Below, piece after piece: positions 1 to 9,120 of a DNA stretch of 46,171 nt. A program made the translations under genes and the position numbers. Origin of the DNA: an uncultured Alphaproteobacteria bacterium (GTDB taxonomy: Bacteria > Pseudomonadota > Alphaproteobacteria > Caulobacterales > Caulobacteraceae); contig CALETE010000003.1 of assembly GCA_937920085.1 (NCBI GenBank), positions 1 to 46,171 of the forward strand. The letters are read 5' to 3'. The notes under the pieces were generated by a model, which was not told the origin of the DNA, did no database searches, and saw only the letters and a program-made list of their open reading frames with translations. Positions within the stretch are counted from its first letter, which is position 1. Every line of letters starts with the position of its first letter.

Positions 1-10
1 GCGCACTGCG

Positions 11-86
11 GACCTCCCACCCCCGGTCATACCGGCGAAGGCCGGTATCCAGGTCCTAGGTCACAGCCTGTCCGGAGAAGCTGCTC
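11..86. repeat. repeat copy 1, interrupted by a REP-like hairpin
   Basis: Positions 11-29 and 64-86 together match the uninterrupted copy at 173-214, with only three differences over 42 bases. Between them lie 34 extra bases (30-63) that contain the REP-like hairpin. The pentamer GGTCA stands on both sides of the extra segment (25-29 and 59-63). This arrangement is what a small insertion with a duplicated target would leave. Deletion in copy 2 through the same pentamer is an alternative. Confidence 0.7.
23..60 (+). repeat. REP-like palindrome, plus orientation
   Basis: A 38-base unit whose core is ACCGGC, GAAG, GCCGGT with one more T-A pair outside, forming a strong GC stem with a 4-base loop. 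It is the inverted counterpart of 112-149. The flanks (CCGGTCA on one side, TCCAGGTC on the other) are identical between the copies, while the outer stem bases change in a paired way. It lies 3' of the alkylsulfatase gene and could act as a transcript-end structure. Confidence 0.75.
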
Positions 87-111
87 ATGGGGCTTGCATG
101 CAAGACTGAGC

Positions 112-149
112 CCTACGACCTGGACCCCGGCCTCCGCCGGGGTGACCGG
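112..149 (-). repeat. REP-like palindrome, minus orientation
   Basis: Read on the minus strand this unit matches 23-60 along its full 38 bases, except for one loop base (GAAG to GGAG), one distal base, and the outer stem where TA/TA pairs are replaced by CC/GG. Both changed positions keep pairing. Two such units facing each other are the usual arrangement of bacterial REP doublets. Confidence 0.75.
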
Positions 150-172
150 TGGTTTGGGGATAGCCCGCGATC

Positions 173-214
173 GACCTCCCCCCCCCGGTCACACCCTGTC
201 CGGAGAGGCTGCTC
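173..214. repeat. repeat copy 2, uninterrupted
   Basis: A 42-base sequence matching 11-29 joined to 64-86. It has a single GGTCA (187-191) where copy 1 has two copies bracketing the hairpin. Similarity continues weakly into the last codons and stop of the alkylsulfatase gene, which ends at 215. Confidence 0.65.
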
Positions 215-2098
215 CTAGGGCTCGATGATGGCAAACCAGAAGTCGAAGCGGTCAAGCAGTCCGAGCAAATCTTCGAAGTCTGAGGTTTCCCCTGAAACAG
301 TACCCGCCGCCATGGCATCGGCCATTGTGGTTTCGCCAATCAACAGAGCGACTAGAGCTGCGCAGGTTAAGGAGACCTCCGCTGCTGGGCCGACCGACCG
401 GCCTGGGGCATGGTGCATGACGCCGTTCCGGACGCTGAGGCTGAACACTTCGTCTGTTTCGGTGAAGGTCAGGTTGAAGGCGAAGGTGCGCACGCCGATC
501 TCATCACCGTTCAGCCTTACGGCCAGGGCCTCAAGCAAGCTGCCAGCGGGGAGGGCGCGGAGCTGGCCAGCGGAACTCTGCCTGGGCTTGGCAGACTTCG
601 GCATGGGATTACGCAGTTCCTGGGCACCGGTCAGATAGAAGGCGCGCCAGGGACCGGACTCGGCCTGATAGCCCATCTGCTCAAGGGCGTCGGCCTGCAG
701 GGTTCGGGCCGCAATATTGTCAGGCTCGGCGAAGACCAGATGGTTCACCAGCTCGGCCACCCAGCGATAGTCACCCTGATCAAAGGCTGTCTGGGCCTGA
801 GCCAGAAGGGCGTCTGCGCCCCCAGCCAGGGCCACATATCGGGCACCGGCCTCGGTGGGCGGATGCTTATGCAAGTTAGCAGGATTGCCGTCGAACCAGC
901 CTAGATAGCGCTGATAGACCGCCTTAGCATTGTGATTGAGGGTCCCATAATAGCTGCGGGTATACCATTCGGCCTCGAGGCTGGGCGGCAGGCGCAGGCG
1001 CTCGGCGATCTCGGTGGGATTTAGCCCGTGATTGGCCAGTCGAAGGGTCTGGTCGTGGATGAACTTGTAAAGGTCGCCCTGCTTGGCCAGGAAATCCCGC
1101 GCCCGGTCCTGTCCCCAGCGCGGCCAATGGTGGCTGGCAAAGAGCACATCCGTATCTTCGCAGAACATGGCCGAGGCTTCATCGATATAATGGCTCCAGG
1201 ACCTGGCATCCCGCACCAGGGCCCCCCGCGGTGTATAGAGGTTGTGCAGGTTACAGGTACAGTTCTCGGCCATGCACAGGGCCCGGAACTGCGGGAAGAA
1301 GAAGTTCATCTCGGCCGGGGCTTCGGTATCTGGGGTCACCTGGAAGACGATGTCCACCCCGTCGACGGTCAGGCGCGATCCTGTGGTCGAGATGCTCTCG
1401 GTCGGCGGAACCAGGGTGACCTTACCGGTGGAAACCGTCTTGCCCAGGCCTGAGTCCACGTGACCCCGCGGACCCTTGGGCAGGGTCGCCCCATACATAT
1501 AAGTCGCCCGGCGTCCCATGACATTGCCCAGCAGGACGTTCTCGCTTACCGCTTCGGCAAGGAACCCTTCGGGGGCGATGATCCGCAGGCCGTTGCGGAT
1601 GTCCTCGTCCGACAGCACGCCCATGACCCCGCCATAGTGGTCGACATGGCTGTGGGTATAGATCACCGCTGTCACTGGTTTGTCGCCCCGATGCTTTCGC
1701 ATGAGGGCCAGGGCGGCCCGGGCGGTCTCTTCGGAGATGAGTGGGTCTATGACAATATAGCCGGTCTTGCCTTCGATGAAGGTGATGTTGGAAATGTCGA
1801 AATTGCGGACCTGATAAATGCCGGGCGTGACTTCGAACAATCCATGAATGGCATTGAGCCGAGCTTGCCGCCAAAGGCTGGGATTGACCGTATCCGGGCG
1901 CTCGCCTTCCAGAAAATCGAAGGGCTTTAGGCTCCAGACGACGTTTCCATTCGGGCCCGTGATGGTGGCATCTGGCAGGGTGCCTTGAAAGCCTCGGCGC
2001 GCGTCGGCGAAATCTTGGCCGTCATCTATGGGCAGGACGTGCTCAAGGTCTGCGTGGGCCGCCCGGGTATACGGCGTCGCGTCCTTTTGCTGTGACAT
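215..2098 (-). CDS. alkyl sulfatase, metallo-beta-lactamase fold (SdsA/YjcS type)
   Basis: A predicted linear primary-alkylsulfatase that would hydrolyse alkyl sulfate esters to alcohol and sulfate. The 627 residues fit the family. The zinc-binding motif THSHVDHYGG supplies His149, His151, Asp153 and His154. The N-terminal segment precedes the metallo-beta-lactamase core, a helical dimerisation region follows, and the last ~120 residues look like the SCP2-like substrate-binding domain of SdsA1. I see no signal peptide, so a cytoplasmic enzyme is more likely than the secreted Pseudomonas SdsA1. The ATG at 2098 has AGGAG a few bases upstream. The gene is transcribed alone and divergently from the TadG-like gene. 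The family call is firm; the exact substrate cannot be read from sequence. Confidence 0.93.
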   Translation of the reverse strand: MSQQKDATPYTRAAHADLEHVLPIDDGQDFADARRGFQGTLPDATITGPNGNVVWSLKPFDFLEGERPDTVNPSLWRQARLNAIHGLFEVTPGIYQVRNFDISNITFIEGKTGYIVIDPLISEETARAALALMRKHRGDKPVTAVIYTHSHVDHYGGVMGVLSDEDIRNGLRIIAPEGFLAEAVSENVLLGNVMGRRATYMYGATLPKGPRGHVDSGLGKTVSTGKVTLVPPTESISTTGSRLTVDGVDIVFQVTPDTEAPAEMNFFFPQFRALCMAENCTCNLHNLYTPRGALVRDARSWSHYIDEASAMFCEDTDVLFASHHWPRWGQDRARDFLAKQGDLYKFIHDQTLRLANHGLNPTEIAERLRLPPSLEAEWYTRSYYGTLNHNAKAVYQRYLGWFDGNPANLHKHPPTEAGARYVALAGGADALLAQAQTAFDQGDYRWVAELVNHLVFAEPDNIAARTLQADALEQMGYQAESGPWRAFYLTGAQELRNPMPKSAKPRQSSAGQLRALPAGSLLEALAVRLNGDEIGVRTFAFNLTFTETDEVFSLSVRNGVMHHAPGRSVGPAAEVSLTCAALVALLIGETTMADAMAAGTVSGETSDFEDLLGLLDRFDFWFAIIEP

Positions 2099-2282
2099 GA
2101 GCTCTCCTATGACAATTGGACAACTCTTTATCGGCCAAGTCAGATGTCGGCAAACGAGCTCTAAGGCTTAGACTCTAGAGGCGCAGCGCAACAGGCAGAA
2201 AATTCGTCTGAAATTTCAATCGAACATTAAGGTCAACGACCTATCCATCGCAGGGTCAGGCTAGATCCTGAATTCAGTTATT

Positions 2283-3593
2283 GTGACCATGCGATATAAA
2301 TTTGGCAGTGGCCTCTTGGGCCTTATCCGTCAGTTCTGCTCTGCAAAGGGCGGGAATGTCGCGATGATCTTTGCCTTGACCTTCTCCGCAACCATGATGC
2401 TGGCGGGGTTCGCCGTTGATTTCCAACGGAGCAGTTCAATCAAGCACAGGCTTCAGGAAATGGCCGACCAAGCCTCTCTTGCGGGGGTCGGCAAGAACGT
2501 TGTGTTTGATGGCGTGAACTACAGCTATGACGCCACCAAGGCCAAGGCCGCAGCCCAAACTCTATTTGAAGCCAATCTCAGCAAGGCTAATTTCGGCGAA
2601 GGGGTCACGGTAACCCCCACCTATGATGCGAGGGTAACCGGTGCCAGCGTCTCGACGACGGTGAGTTTTACGGCCCAGGTGAATACCGTGATGGCGGGAA
2701 TATTTGGCGTAAGTAAGGTCACAATTTCAGGGGCCTCCACCAGTAATTCAGCGACGCCCAACTATGTTGACGTGGTGATCGTCGTCGATACGTCCTCGTC
2801 CATGCTGATGGGCGCCTCCGATGCCGACCAAGTTTTGATGCTTCAAAAGACAGGATGTTATCTCGCCTGTCATGGGTCTGAGGCCACACTGCATAGCTAT
2901 GGGGTTGTGACTCGGGTCGACGTTGTCGCCGCTGCCCTCGGCGGTATGATTGATCAGTTGAAAAAGAACTCGATGGTCGACCAGCAATATCGGGTGGCGA
3001 TCTATGGTTTCTCCTCCCATGCCTATCAGATCTTCGCCCCGAGTACGGACTTGACGGCGGCCAAGGCTGCAGCCCTCGGAATTCAAGCCCAAACCGAGGG
3101 CACAAATTCGACCCAAAGTCTGAAAGAAATAAAAGAGAGCATACCTGTCGGAGGCACTGGCTCAGACATTAATCATCGTCAACAGTTCATGCTCCTGTTT
3201 ACAGACGGAACAACGAATGACGTCAAAGGCGTATATGCCGCCGATGGATCTATTCAGACCTTTATACCCAATACACAGTTTACGTGGTTTGCACCGACAC
3301 AGGCTGCAGGATGGCATACTCAGGGATTCAATCCAGATGACTGTAACCAAATCAAACAAGATCGAAATACGTCGGTGATGACCTTGAACACCATCTATGT
3401 GGTCCGGCCTGATGAAACCGACGCGCGGACCTTGTTTATCAAGGATCAGTTGCTGGACAAGATCCAAGCAAACCTTCGTACTTGTGCCAGTGAAGCTGAC
3501 TTTGCATTCGTCGCCAATGATGGGGCCCAAATTACCGCAGCGACGAAATCATTGACGGAGGCACTCTTGTCGACGGCTCACTTGACGCACTAG
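2283..3593 (+). CDS. TadE/TadG-like pilus-associated protein with von Willebrand A domain
   Basis: This resembles TadG-type pseudopilin-associated proteins. A hydrophobic segment near residues 20-45 follows a basic N-terminus, and the motif around GGNVAMIFAL is the typical start of TadE/TadG domains. A von Willebrand A domain begins near residue 160, with the MIDAS motif DTSSSM and a downstream FTDG. It would sit in the inner membrane with the A domain outside. The start is either GTG at 2283 or ATG at 2289. No other tad/flp pilus gene is within the window, so it is an orphan copy. Its 3' end overlaps the convergent GTPase gene by four bases. Confidence 0.82.
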   Translation: MTMRYKFGSGLLGLIRQFCSAKGGNVAMIFALTFSATMMLAGFAVDFQRSSSIKHRLQEMADQASLAGVGKNVVFDGVNYSYDATKAKAAAQTLFEANLSKANFGEGVTVTPTYDARVTGASVSTTVSFTAQVNTVMAGIFGVSKVTISGASTSNSATPNYVDVVIVVDTSSSMLMGASDADQVLMLQKTGCYLACHGSEATLHSYGVVTRVDVVAAALGGMIDQLKKNSMVDQQYRVAIYGFSSHAYQIFAPSTDLTAAKAAALGIQAQTEGTNSTQSLKEIKESIPVGGTGSDINHRQQFMLLFTDGTTNDVKGVYAADGSIQTFIPNTQFTWFAPTQAAGWHTQGFNPDDCNQIKQDRNTSVMTLNTIYVVRPDETDARTLFIKDQLLDKIQANLRTCASEADFAFVANDGAQITAATKSLTEALLSTAHLTH

Positions 3594-4474
3594 GGCTTCC
3601 AGCGCGGCCAAGGCCAATCAACAGCGCCGGCTCGCGCAATCCAAACCAGGGCATCTGGACTATTGCTTGGCTCCGATAGCCGCCAGCGACGTCCTGCCAA
3701 CTGCACACCACGCCGCACGCCGGCAAGGTCGGTGAGGACGCCCTTGGCCCTAAGTATTCCGGACCTTGGATTTGAAAGATCGCGCCCAAGTTTATCCAGG
3801 TCCAAAGGCCCATCGGGATGAAACACGCCGGTTTTGAAAAGGGTCTCCGCATGGGCGTGATGTTGGCTCGCCTTGGGTGACGTTACCGGGCCAAAGACGA
3901 GGTCTCCTGGCAGCTGTGTATGGTCAGTCTCAATGATCGGGGCGGGGAGGGCGAGGCCACTCAGCCAAGCTCGCACCCGTGCGAGGTCAGCCTCTTCGAG
4001 CAAGTCCGTCTTATTGAGAAGCAGCAGATCTGCTTGCGCCATTTGGCGGAGCACGGTGTCGCCCAAATATCGGTCGGCGGACGCTGTCTGTATGGTTTCT
4101 GCATCCAAAAGGACGACAATGCCCTCAAGACAGAGGTCTGCTAACAGGCCAGCGGTTTGGGCCACAGCACCGGGCAAGCCAACACCGCTGGTTTCAATCA
4201 AAAGCAGGTCGGGTCGGGGCTGTCGGGCGAGGAGGGTTTCCAGGACGCCAATCAAGTCATCCCCAATCGTACAGCAGACGCAGCCACCAGCCAGGCTTAC
4301 CAAGCCTCCCTCGGCACCTAGGATCAGGTCTGCATCGATGGCGAGGTCGCCAAAGTCATTGACCAGGACGGCGATCCGGCGTCCTGCGGCTGTCCTGAGC
4401 AGATGGTTGACCAGGGTGGTCTTACCCGCGCCCAGATAGCCGCCGATGACAATGGTCGGGATCGGTGGGGTCAT
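3590..4474 (-). CDS. COG0523 / CobW-family G3E GTPase, putative metallochaperone
   Basis: A G3E P-loop GTPase of the CobW/YeiR/ZigA group, known for delivering or sensing metals such as zinc or cobalt. Visible motifs are the P-loop GYLGAGKTT (residues 12-20), the metal-binding CVCC (Cys65, Cys67, Cys68), the Walker-B-like ETSG, the guanine-specificity motif NKTD, and a histidine cluster HHAHAE before the C-terminal domain. The 294 residues are short but normal. The start codon overlaps the stop of the upstream amidohydrolase by four bases (ATGA), so the two are translationally coupled. A metal-dependent hydrolase as partner fits a client-specific chaperone role; that role is inferred. Confidence 0.9.
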   Translation of the reverse strand: MTPPIPTIVIGGYLGAGKTTLVNHLLRTAAGRRIAVLVNDFGDLAIDADLILGAEGGLVSLAGGCVCCTIGDDLIGVLETLLARQPRPDLLLIETSGVGLPGAVAQTAGLLADLCLEGIVVLLDAETIQTASADRYLGDTVLRQMAQADLLLLNKTDLLEEADLARVRAWLSGLALPAPIIETDHTQLPGDLVFGPVTSPKASQHHAHAETLFKTGVFHPDGPLDLDKLGRDLSNPRSGILRAKGVLTDLAGVRRGVQLAGRRWRLSEPSNSPDALVWIARAGAVDWPWPRWKP

Positions 4475-6102
4475 GCGGGAAAAATGCGCCCGCCCTGGAC
4501 CGTACCCCAGATCCGAAGGTCCTTCAGGGCCTCTGGCGCGATTTCAAAAGGATCATCCTCGAGCACACAAAAGTCGGCTTTCTTGCCAGTTTCGATCGAG
4601 CCGATCTCGCCATCGAGTTTCAGGGTCCATGCGGCCCCCAGTGTGACGGCGTGCAAGGCTTCAGCCACGGTAATACGCTCATGGTCTCCAAGGGTCCGCC
4701 CCGCCGCTGTGGTGCGCGTCACGGCCGCCCATGCGGTGAATAGGGGATTTAACGGCGTGATCGGGGCGTCGGAATGGATGGCGAGGGGGACACCGTTATC
4801 CAGGGCGGTTCGGCAGGCATTCATCCGCTCGGCCCGTTCAGGTCCCACGGTCATAGCCCGGTGTTGTTCACCCCAGTAGAAATGATGGTTGGCAAACAGA
4901 TTGACCCCCATGCCCAGCGCCTTAATCCGCCTGAACTGGGCCGCATCTGCCAACTGGCAATGCTGGAGAATGAAGCGATGGTCGGGGCCAGTATGACGCT
5001 TGAGGGCGTCTTCCATGCAGTCCAGGGCCAAGTCGGTGGCCTCGTCTCCATTTGTATGGGTATGCACCTGCACGCCGGCCGCCAGGGCCAGGGCATAGGT
5101 TTCTGCAAGGGTGGTGGGCGGCGTGTACCAGAGACCGTTGGGTGCGCCATTAAAATAGCCAGGCCAGCGCATGCGGGCCGAAAACCCTTGAATGGAGCCG
5201 TCAGCCACCATTTTGATCGCGCCAAGCCTCAGCTGTTCGGTACTTCGCGTCTTGAGCTGAAGTGCCCGATCGATCATTTGACGGGGTGGCATCTCCATCG
5301 CCCGCAGGGGAGCGACCAGACGGACCGGAAAATCTTCTGCGCCGGTCTCGGCCAACAGAACGTCGATGTCCTGGTCGCGCAGGGTCCCGCCAAGGTCTGT
5401 TGCCGTAGTAACACCGGCCACAACAGCCAGCTGGCCAAAAGCCTTTAGGGTCGGCGCGTCCCCGGTCACGAAGGCCTTTTGCAGGCCAACCTGGCGAAGA
5501 GCCATCATCATGGCCTCCGGCCCCTTTAGCTCCCCTGTCGGGAAGCCATCGTCGCCGAGGGGAATGCCTGGATGATCGAGCCCTAGCCGCATGAGTCCAG
5601 CCTTTGCCAGGGCCGCTGAATTCACATTTGCGATATGATTGCTGGCGTGAAGTATGCCGACAGGTCGGGCCATGCTCACCTGATCCAGGTCGTGTCGGCT
5701 CATCCGTGCGGCACCGAAGTAGATGGGGTCAAAGCCCCAGCCGCCGATCGCTTGGTCTTCTGTGGTCGCTGCGGCCCGCTCGGACAGGGCGCTGATAACC
5801 GCCTCAATCCCGCGCCGACCTGGAACCACAGCTCCATCGGGGCCCCGGACATCGAAAACGCCGCAATATACGAAGCGCCAGACCGCACCAGCCGTGAGGT
5901 GGCTATGCCCCTCAATTAGCCCGGGGATCAGCACCTTGTCGGCGAATTGGTCGTCGATCTTGTGAGGTCCCCAGCCTGCTAGGTCTTCGAGGGGGCCGGC
6001 CCCTAGGATCCGTCCATCCCGCACAGCCACATGGGTCGCAATCGGATTTGCCGGGTTCAAGGTGTAAATGCGTCGTGTACGGAAGAGGGTAAAGGGCTGC
6101 AT
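4471..6102 (-). CDS. YtcJ-like metal-dependent amidohydrolase
   Basis: An amidohydrolase superfamily member of the amidohydrolase_3/YtcJ type, acting on an unknown amide or cyclic nitrogen substrate. It has the first metal motif HSH in LIEGHSHL, a second histidine region around VHTHTNGD, a further histidine near LQHC, and the late acid motif AIHSDAPITPLNP that carries the catalytic aspartate. The 543 residues match the family and there is no signal peptide. It is the first gene of a two-gene operon with the GTPase, with a four-base overlap. It is divergent from a TonB-dependent receptor, and receptor, hydrolase and GTPase could form one uptake-and-degradation unit, but no shared regulator is visible. 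Confidence 0.9.
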   Translation of the reverse strand: MQPFTLFRTRRIYTLNPANPIATHVAVRDGRILGAGPLEDLAGWGPHKIDDQFADKVLIPGLIEGHSHLTAGAVWRFVYCGVFDVRGPDGAVVPGRRGIEAVISALSERAAATTEDQAIGGWGFDPIYFGAARMSRHDLDQVSMARPVGILHASNHIANVNSAALAKAGLMRLGLDHPGIPLGDDGFPTGELKGPEAMMMALRQVGLQKAFVTGDAPTLKAFGQLAVVAGVTTATDLGGTLRDQDIDVLLAETGAEDFPVRLVAPLRAMEMPPRQMIDRALQLKTRSTEQLRLGAIKMVADGSIQGFSARMRWPGYFNGAPNGLWYTPPTTLAETYALALAAGVQVHTHTNGDEATDLALDCMEDALKRHTGPDHRFILQHCQLADAAQFRRIKALGMGVNLFANHHFYWGEQHRAMTVGPERAERMNACRTALDNGVPLAIHSDAPITPLNPLFTAWAAVTRTTAAGRTLGDHERITVAEALHAVTLGAAWTLKLDGEIGSIETGKKADFCVLEDDPFEIAPEALKDLRIWGTVQGGRIFPA

Positions 6103-6485
6103 AGGGTCGACTATAGAATCAAAAGCGTTTGAATGCGTGGCGAATACATTTGGACCGGCCAGATCGACCCGTTAGCTAAAAATATGAATTCCGTTCACAT
6201 CCATAAATTGAACTCAGCTTTTTGTTTCTAGGTTTCAAATTATTCCAATGGCGAATCCATCGCTTATTTTAAGCGCAAAAGCTGATATTTCTCTTTTAAA
6301 ACAGGGCAATAAGACGCTGTCACAAAAGCGCAACCATAGTGTCATTCTAACTTCATTTGAGAGCGCTCTGCCCCCCCGGTTAGAAGTCCGCGCTTTAAGT
6401 GTTTTGGGGCGTCTGACCATCATGTGAGGGTCAACCGAGTGAAAGAGACTCTGACCAAATAAATGGTGGAGCTCGCAAGTCGGGC
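6103..6485. other. divergent intergenic region, amidohydrolase / TonB receptor
   Basis: This 383-base non-coding stretch separates two divergent genes. Its centre (about 6180-6330) is markedly AT-richer than the surroundings, as expected of promoters. A 10-base palindrome AGAGCGCTCT lies at 6360-6369, a possible operator. I could not assign convincing -35/-10 pairs and see no regulator gene nearby. Confidence 0.5.
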
Positions 6486-9008
6486 ATGGGCGCCCCGTTC
6501 ATGGGGGATTATCAATTGTCGAAGTCTTTGAGAGTGCGCGCGCTATGCGCCGCATCGTCGTCTGTGCTGGCGCTCGCCATCGGTTTTGCAGGGGCTGCGC
6601 ACGCAGCTGATGCCACCGCAGCGGATGCTGGAACGTCCAGGCGGACCAGCGTCATCGAAGGCGATGTGGCAGAGGTGATCGTTGTCGCGCCGAAGAACGA
6701 AGCCGCGACCGTTGCGCCTGTAAAGTCCTCTCTGGCGGCCACTGAGCCGACAGCGGTTATCGACCGTGCGTTCATCGAGCAGAACACCCCCACCGTGGGT
6801 GACTACACCACGACGAGCGCCTTGGCCGTGTCCATGGTCAGCGCGGGCAATGCCAATGGCCCGGGTTCTACGGACGGTGCCAAGCTCTCCCTCCGCGGCG
6901 TGGCCGATGGCCAGTTCAACATTACCTATGACGGCGTGCCATGGGGTGACACCAACGGGCCGTCGCACCACGCCAACTCGTTCTTTCCGAACTCCACAAT
7001 TGGCGGCGTCATCATTAACCGCGGTCCCGGCGACGCCATGGACATTGGTCAGGCGAGCTTCGGTGGTTCGCTGAACCTGTTCTCGCTGCCGGTTGAAAAC
7101 CAAGCTGGTCTTCGCCAGAAGCTGACCGTCGGGAGCTGGAGCACTTGGCAGTCGGTGACGACCCTGGCTTCGGGTCCCATGGCTGCGTTCCATGATGCCA
7201 ATGTCATCGCCAACTTCCAGGAATATGGCACCAAGGGTTATCTGACCAACAGCCCGTCCGGTGGCGACAACCAATACCTGAAGATGTCCTTGCCGGTTTC
7301 GGACAAGCTGACCGTGACGGCGCTCTATACGCGCAACGATGACCATTATTATCAGTCGGACATCAGCAATGGGACCATCGCTGAAATTGAAAAGAGCGGT
7401 CAGAAGAATTTCGCGCTCTGCAACGATGCTCGTTTCAGCTGCTACAAGGGCTGGAATTACACCAAGAAGATGACGGACTTCGAATATCTGAAAGAAGCCG
7501 GTGAATTCGGTCCAGGCATCCGCTTTGACAACACCACCTACAGCTACTGGTATTCGAACAAGACCCTGTCTGCGAACACTAACGACTATTCCACCCCCTT
7601 CGGCGCAACGGTGGGTGGTCCAACGGTCATCACCAATATTTCTGGCCTTGCCTATCCCGCCGGCGGTTTGGGCTACACAGCCAATAAGGTTGCGGGCATG
7701 GGCGGGTATTGGAAGCGCAACGAATATCGGGTCACCGGTGACGTGATCCACTTCACCAAAGACATCGGTCCTGGCGAACTGACCCTGGGCGGCATGTACG
7801 AAGTGGCGCACACCAAGCGCTTCACCTTCCAGATCGCTCTTCCAGTGGATGGCAGCGGTGTGACTGGCTACAGCACAGCCGACTATGGCACTCTGAAGGC
7901 CGCCAAGTTCCCGACGGTTCCCGCCGTTTCCGGCTGCTACGGCTATCCCCAGACGGTTGCGCCAGGAAAGCCCTATAACGGCATCTGTCAGACACCCCTC
8001 GACACCAAGTACAATGAGTACAGCGGCTGGCACTATTATCAGGTGTTTTCGCAATACGCCTGGAAGGTCAATGACCAGCTGACCATCACGCCCGGCGTGA
8101 AATACCTGAATTTCGAGCTTTTCATCCACGCGCCGGTCTTGAGCACGCTTCAGCCGCTCTATTTGGCCAAGACCTATGACAAGACCCTTGGCTTCCTGAC
8201 GGCCAACTACCGGATCACGCCCTACTGGACCGCCTATGCCCAAGCCTCTCAGGGCTTCCTGGTGCCGAACATCGGCTCCATGTACGTGAACAATCCGAAC
8301 TTCGCCTCGGTACAGCCGCAAGAGTCCATGGCCTACCAGCTAGGCACGGTCTATTCCCGCGGCAACCTCACCTTTGATGCGGACATCTACAACATCGACT
8401 TCCAGCATAAGCTGCAGTCGAACACGATCAACGATCCGACCAACCCACTGAACGGCCAGTCCTATTACACCAACTCTGGTGGGGCGACCTATCAGGGCAT
8501 TGAAGGCCAGGCGACCTACGTCTTGGTCCCAGGATTTTCGGCCTTCGCCAATCTCAGCGTCAACAAGGCGGTGGGCAAGGATGACCCAATCAATCCAGGC
8601 GGCAATGGCAAGCAGCTAGCCGGTGCGCCCCGTTGGACCTCGGCGATCGGTCTGCGCTCGGAACGGCATGATGTGATTGTCGCTGATGACAGCCTCGTCC
8701 TGACCTTGGACAGCAAGTGGATTGGTCCGCAAATGTTGACGGCCGCTTCGGGGACATCGATCCCGACGGGTCTTATCAAGAAATGGGCCCAGGCCAACTT
8801 CGCCGCGACCTATCAGTTTGGCCAGTATGCCATTCAGGCCCAAATCCTGAACCTGGCAGACAAGCAGCCTTTGACCGGTATGAAGGGTAAGGCCTTAGTG
8901 GTGGGTACCAACCAGTTTGCCCTTACGTCGGCGCAAGGTGGGGCTGCGAACTCACCGCAATACCTGACGCCTCGCAGCTATCAGATCACCCTGAAGGCTG
9001 CGTTCTAG
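6486..9008 (+). CDS. TonB-dependent outer-membrane receptor
   Basis: A large outer-membrane transporter. A basic N-terminus and hydrophobic stretch end at an AHA-A signal-peptidase site near residue 40. A plug domain follows (roughly residues 60-210, with the typical LSLRGV and YDGVPWGD segments) and then a long beta-barrel ending in phenylalanine, as outer-membrane proteins do. The length of 840 residues is usual. The start could be ATG at 6486 or at 6501; neither has a strong ribosome site. The substrate is unknown. The gene is divergent from the amidohydrolase operon and closed by a strong terminator. Confidence 0.93.
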   Translation: MGAPFMGDYQLSKSLRVRALCAASSSVLALAIGFAGAAHAADATAADAGTSRRTSVIEGDVAEVIVVAPKNEAATVAPVKSSLAATEPTAVIDRAFIEQNTPTVGDYTTTSALAVSMVSAGNANGPGSTDGAKLSLRGVADGQFNITYDGVPWGDTNGPSHHANSFFPNSTIGGVIINRGPGDAMDIGQASFGGSLNLFSLPVENQAGLRQKLTVGSWSTWQSVTTLASGPMAAFHDANVIANFQEYGTKGYLTNSPSGGDNQYLKMSLPVSDKLTVTALYTRNDDHYYQSDISNGTIAEIEKSGQKNFALCNDARFSCYKGWNYTKKMTDFEYLKEAGEFGPGIRFDNTTYSYWYSNKTLSANTNDYSTPFGATVGGPTVITNISGLAYPAGGLGYTANKVAGMGGYWKRNEYRVTGDVIHFTKDIGPGELTLGGMYEVAHTKRFTFQIALPVDGSGVTGYSTADYGTLKAAKFPTVPAVSGCYGYPQTVAPGKPYNGICQTPLDTKYNEYSGWHYYQVFSQYAWKVNDQLTITPGVKYLNFELFIHAPVLSTLQPLYLAKTYDKTLGFLTANYRITPYWTAYAQASQGFLVPNIGSMYVNNPNFASVQPQESMAYQLGTVYSRGNLTFDADIYNIDFQHKLQSNTINDPTNPLNGQSYYTNSGGATYQGIEGQATYVLVPGFSAFANLSVNKAVGKDDPINPGGNGKQLAGAPRWTSAIGLRSERHDVIVADDSLVLTLDSKWIGPQMLTAASGTSIPTGLIKKWAQANFAATYQFGQYAIQAQILNLADKQPLTGMKGKALVVGTNQFALTSAQGGAANSPQYLTPRSYQITLKAAF

Positions 9009-9030
9009 AGGCCAGTATCCCGAAACAAAG

Positions 9031-9063
9031 AGCCCCCCGTCAAAGTTGGCGGGGGGCTTTTTT
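9031..9063 (+). terminator. rho-independent terminator after the TonB receptor
   Basis: A nine-base GC stem (AGCCCCCCG with CGGGGGGCT) encloses a short loop and is followed directly by a run of T, starting 22 bases after the receptor stop codon. It separates the receptor from the convergent phosphatase gene. Confidence 0.9.
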
Positions 9064-9120
9064 ATGCGCTGAGCTCTGACCCAACCACCCCGTGAAGCCA
9101 GGGCCTCAGGGGCGTGAAAC

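Noticed and set aside
6543..8321. A 592-residue open frame on the minus strand
   Set aside because: It lies wholly antisense to the TonB receptor, whose signal peptide, plug and barrel are clear. Its translation has no recognisable domain and is explained by GC-rich codon bias.
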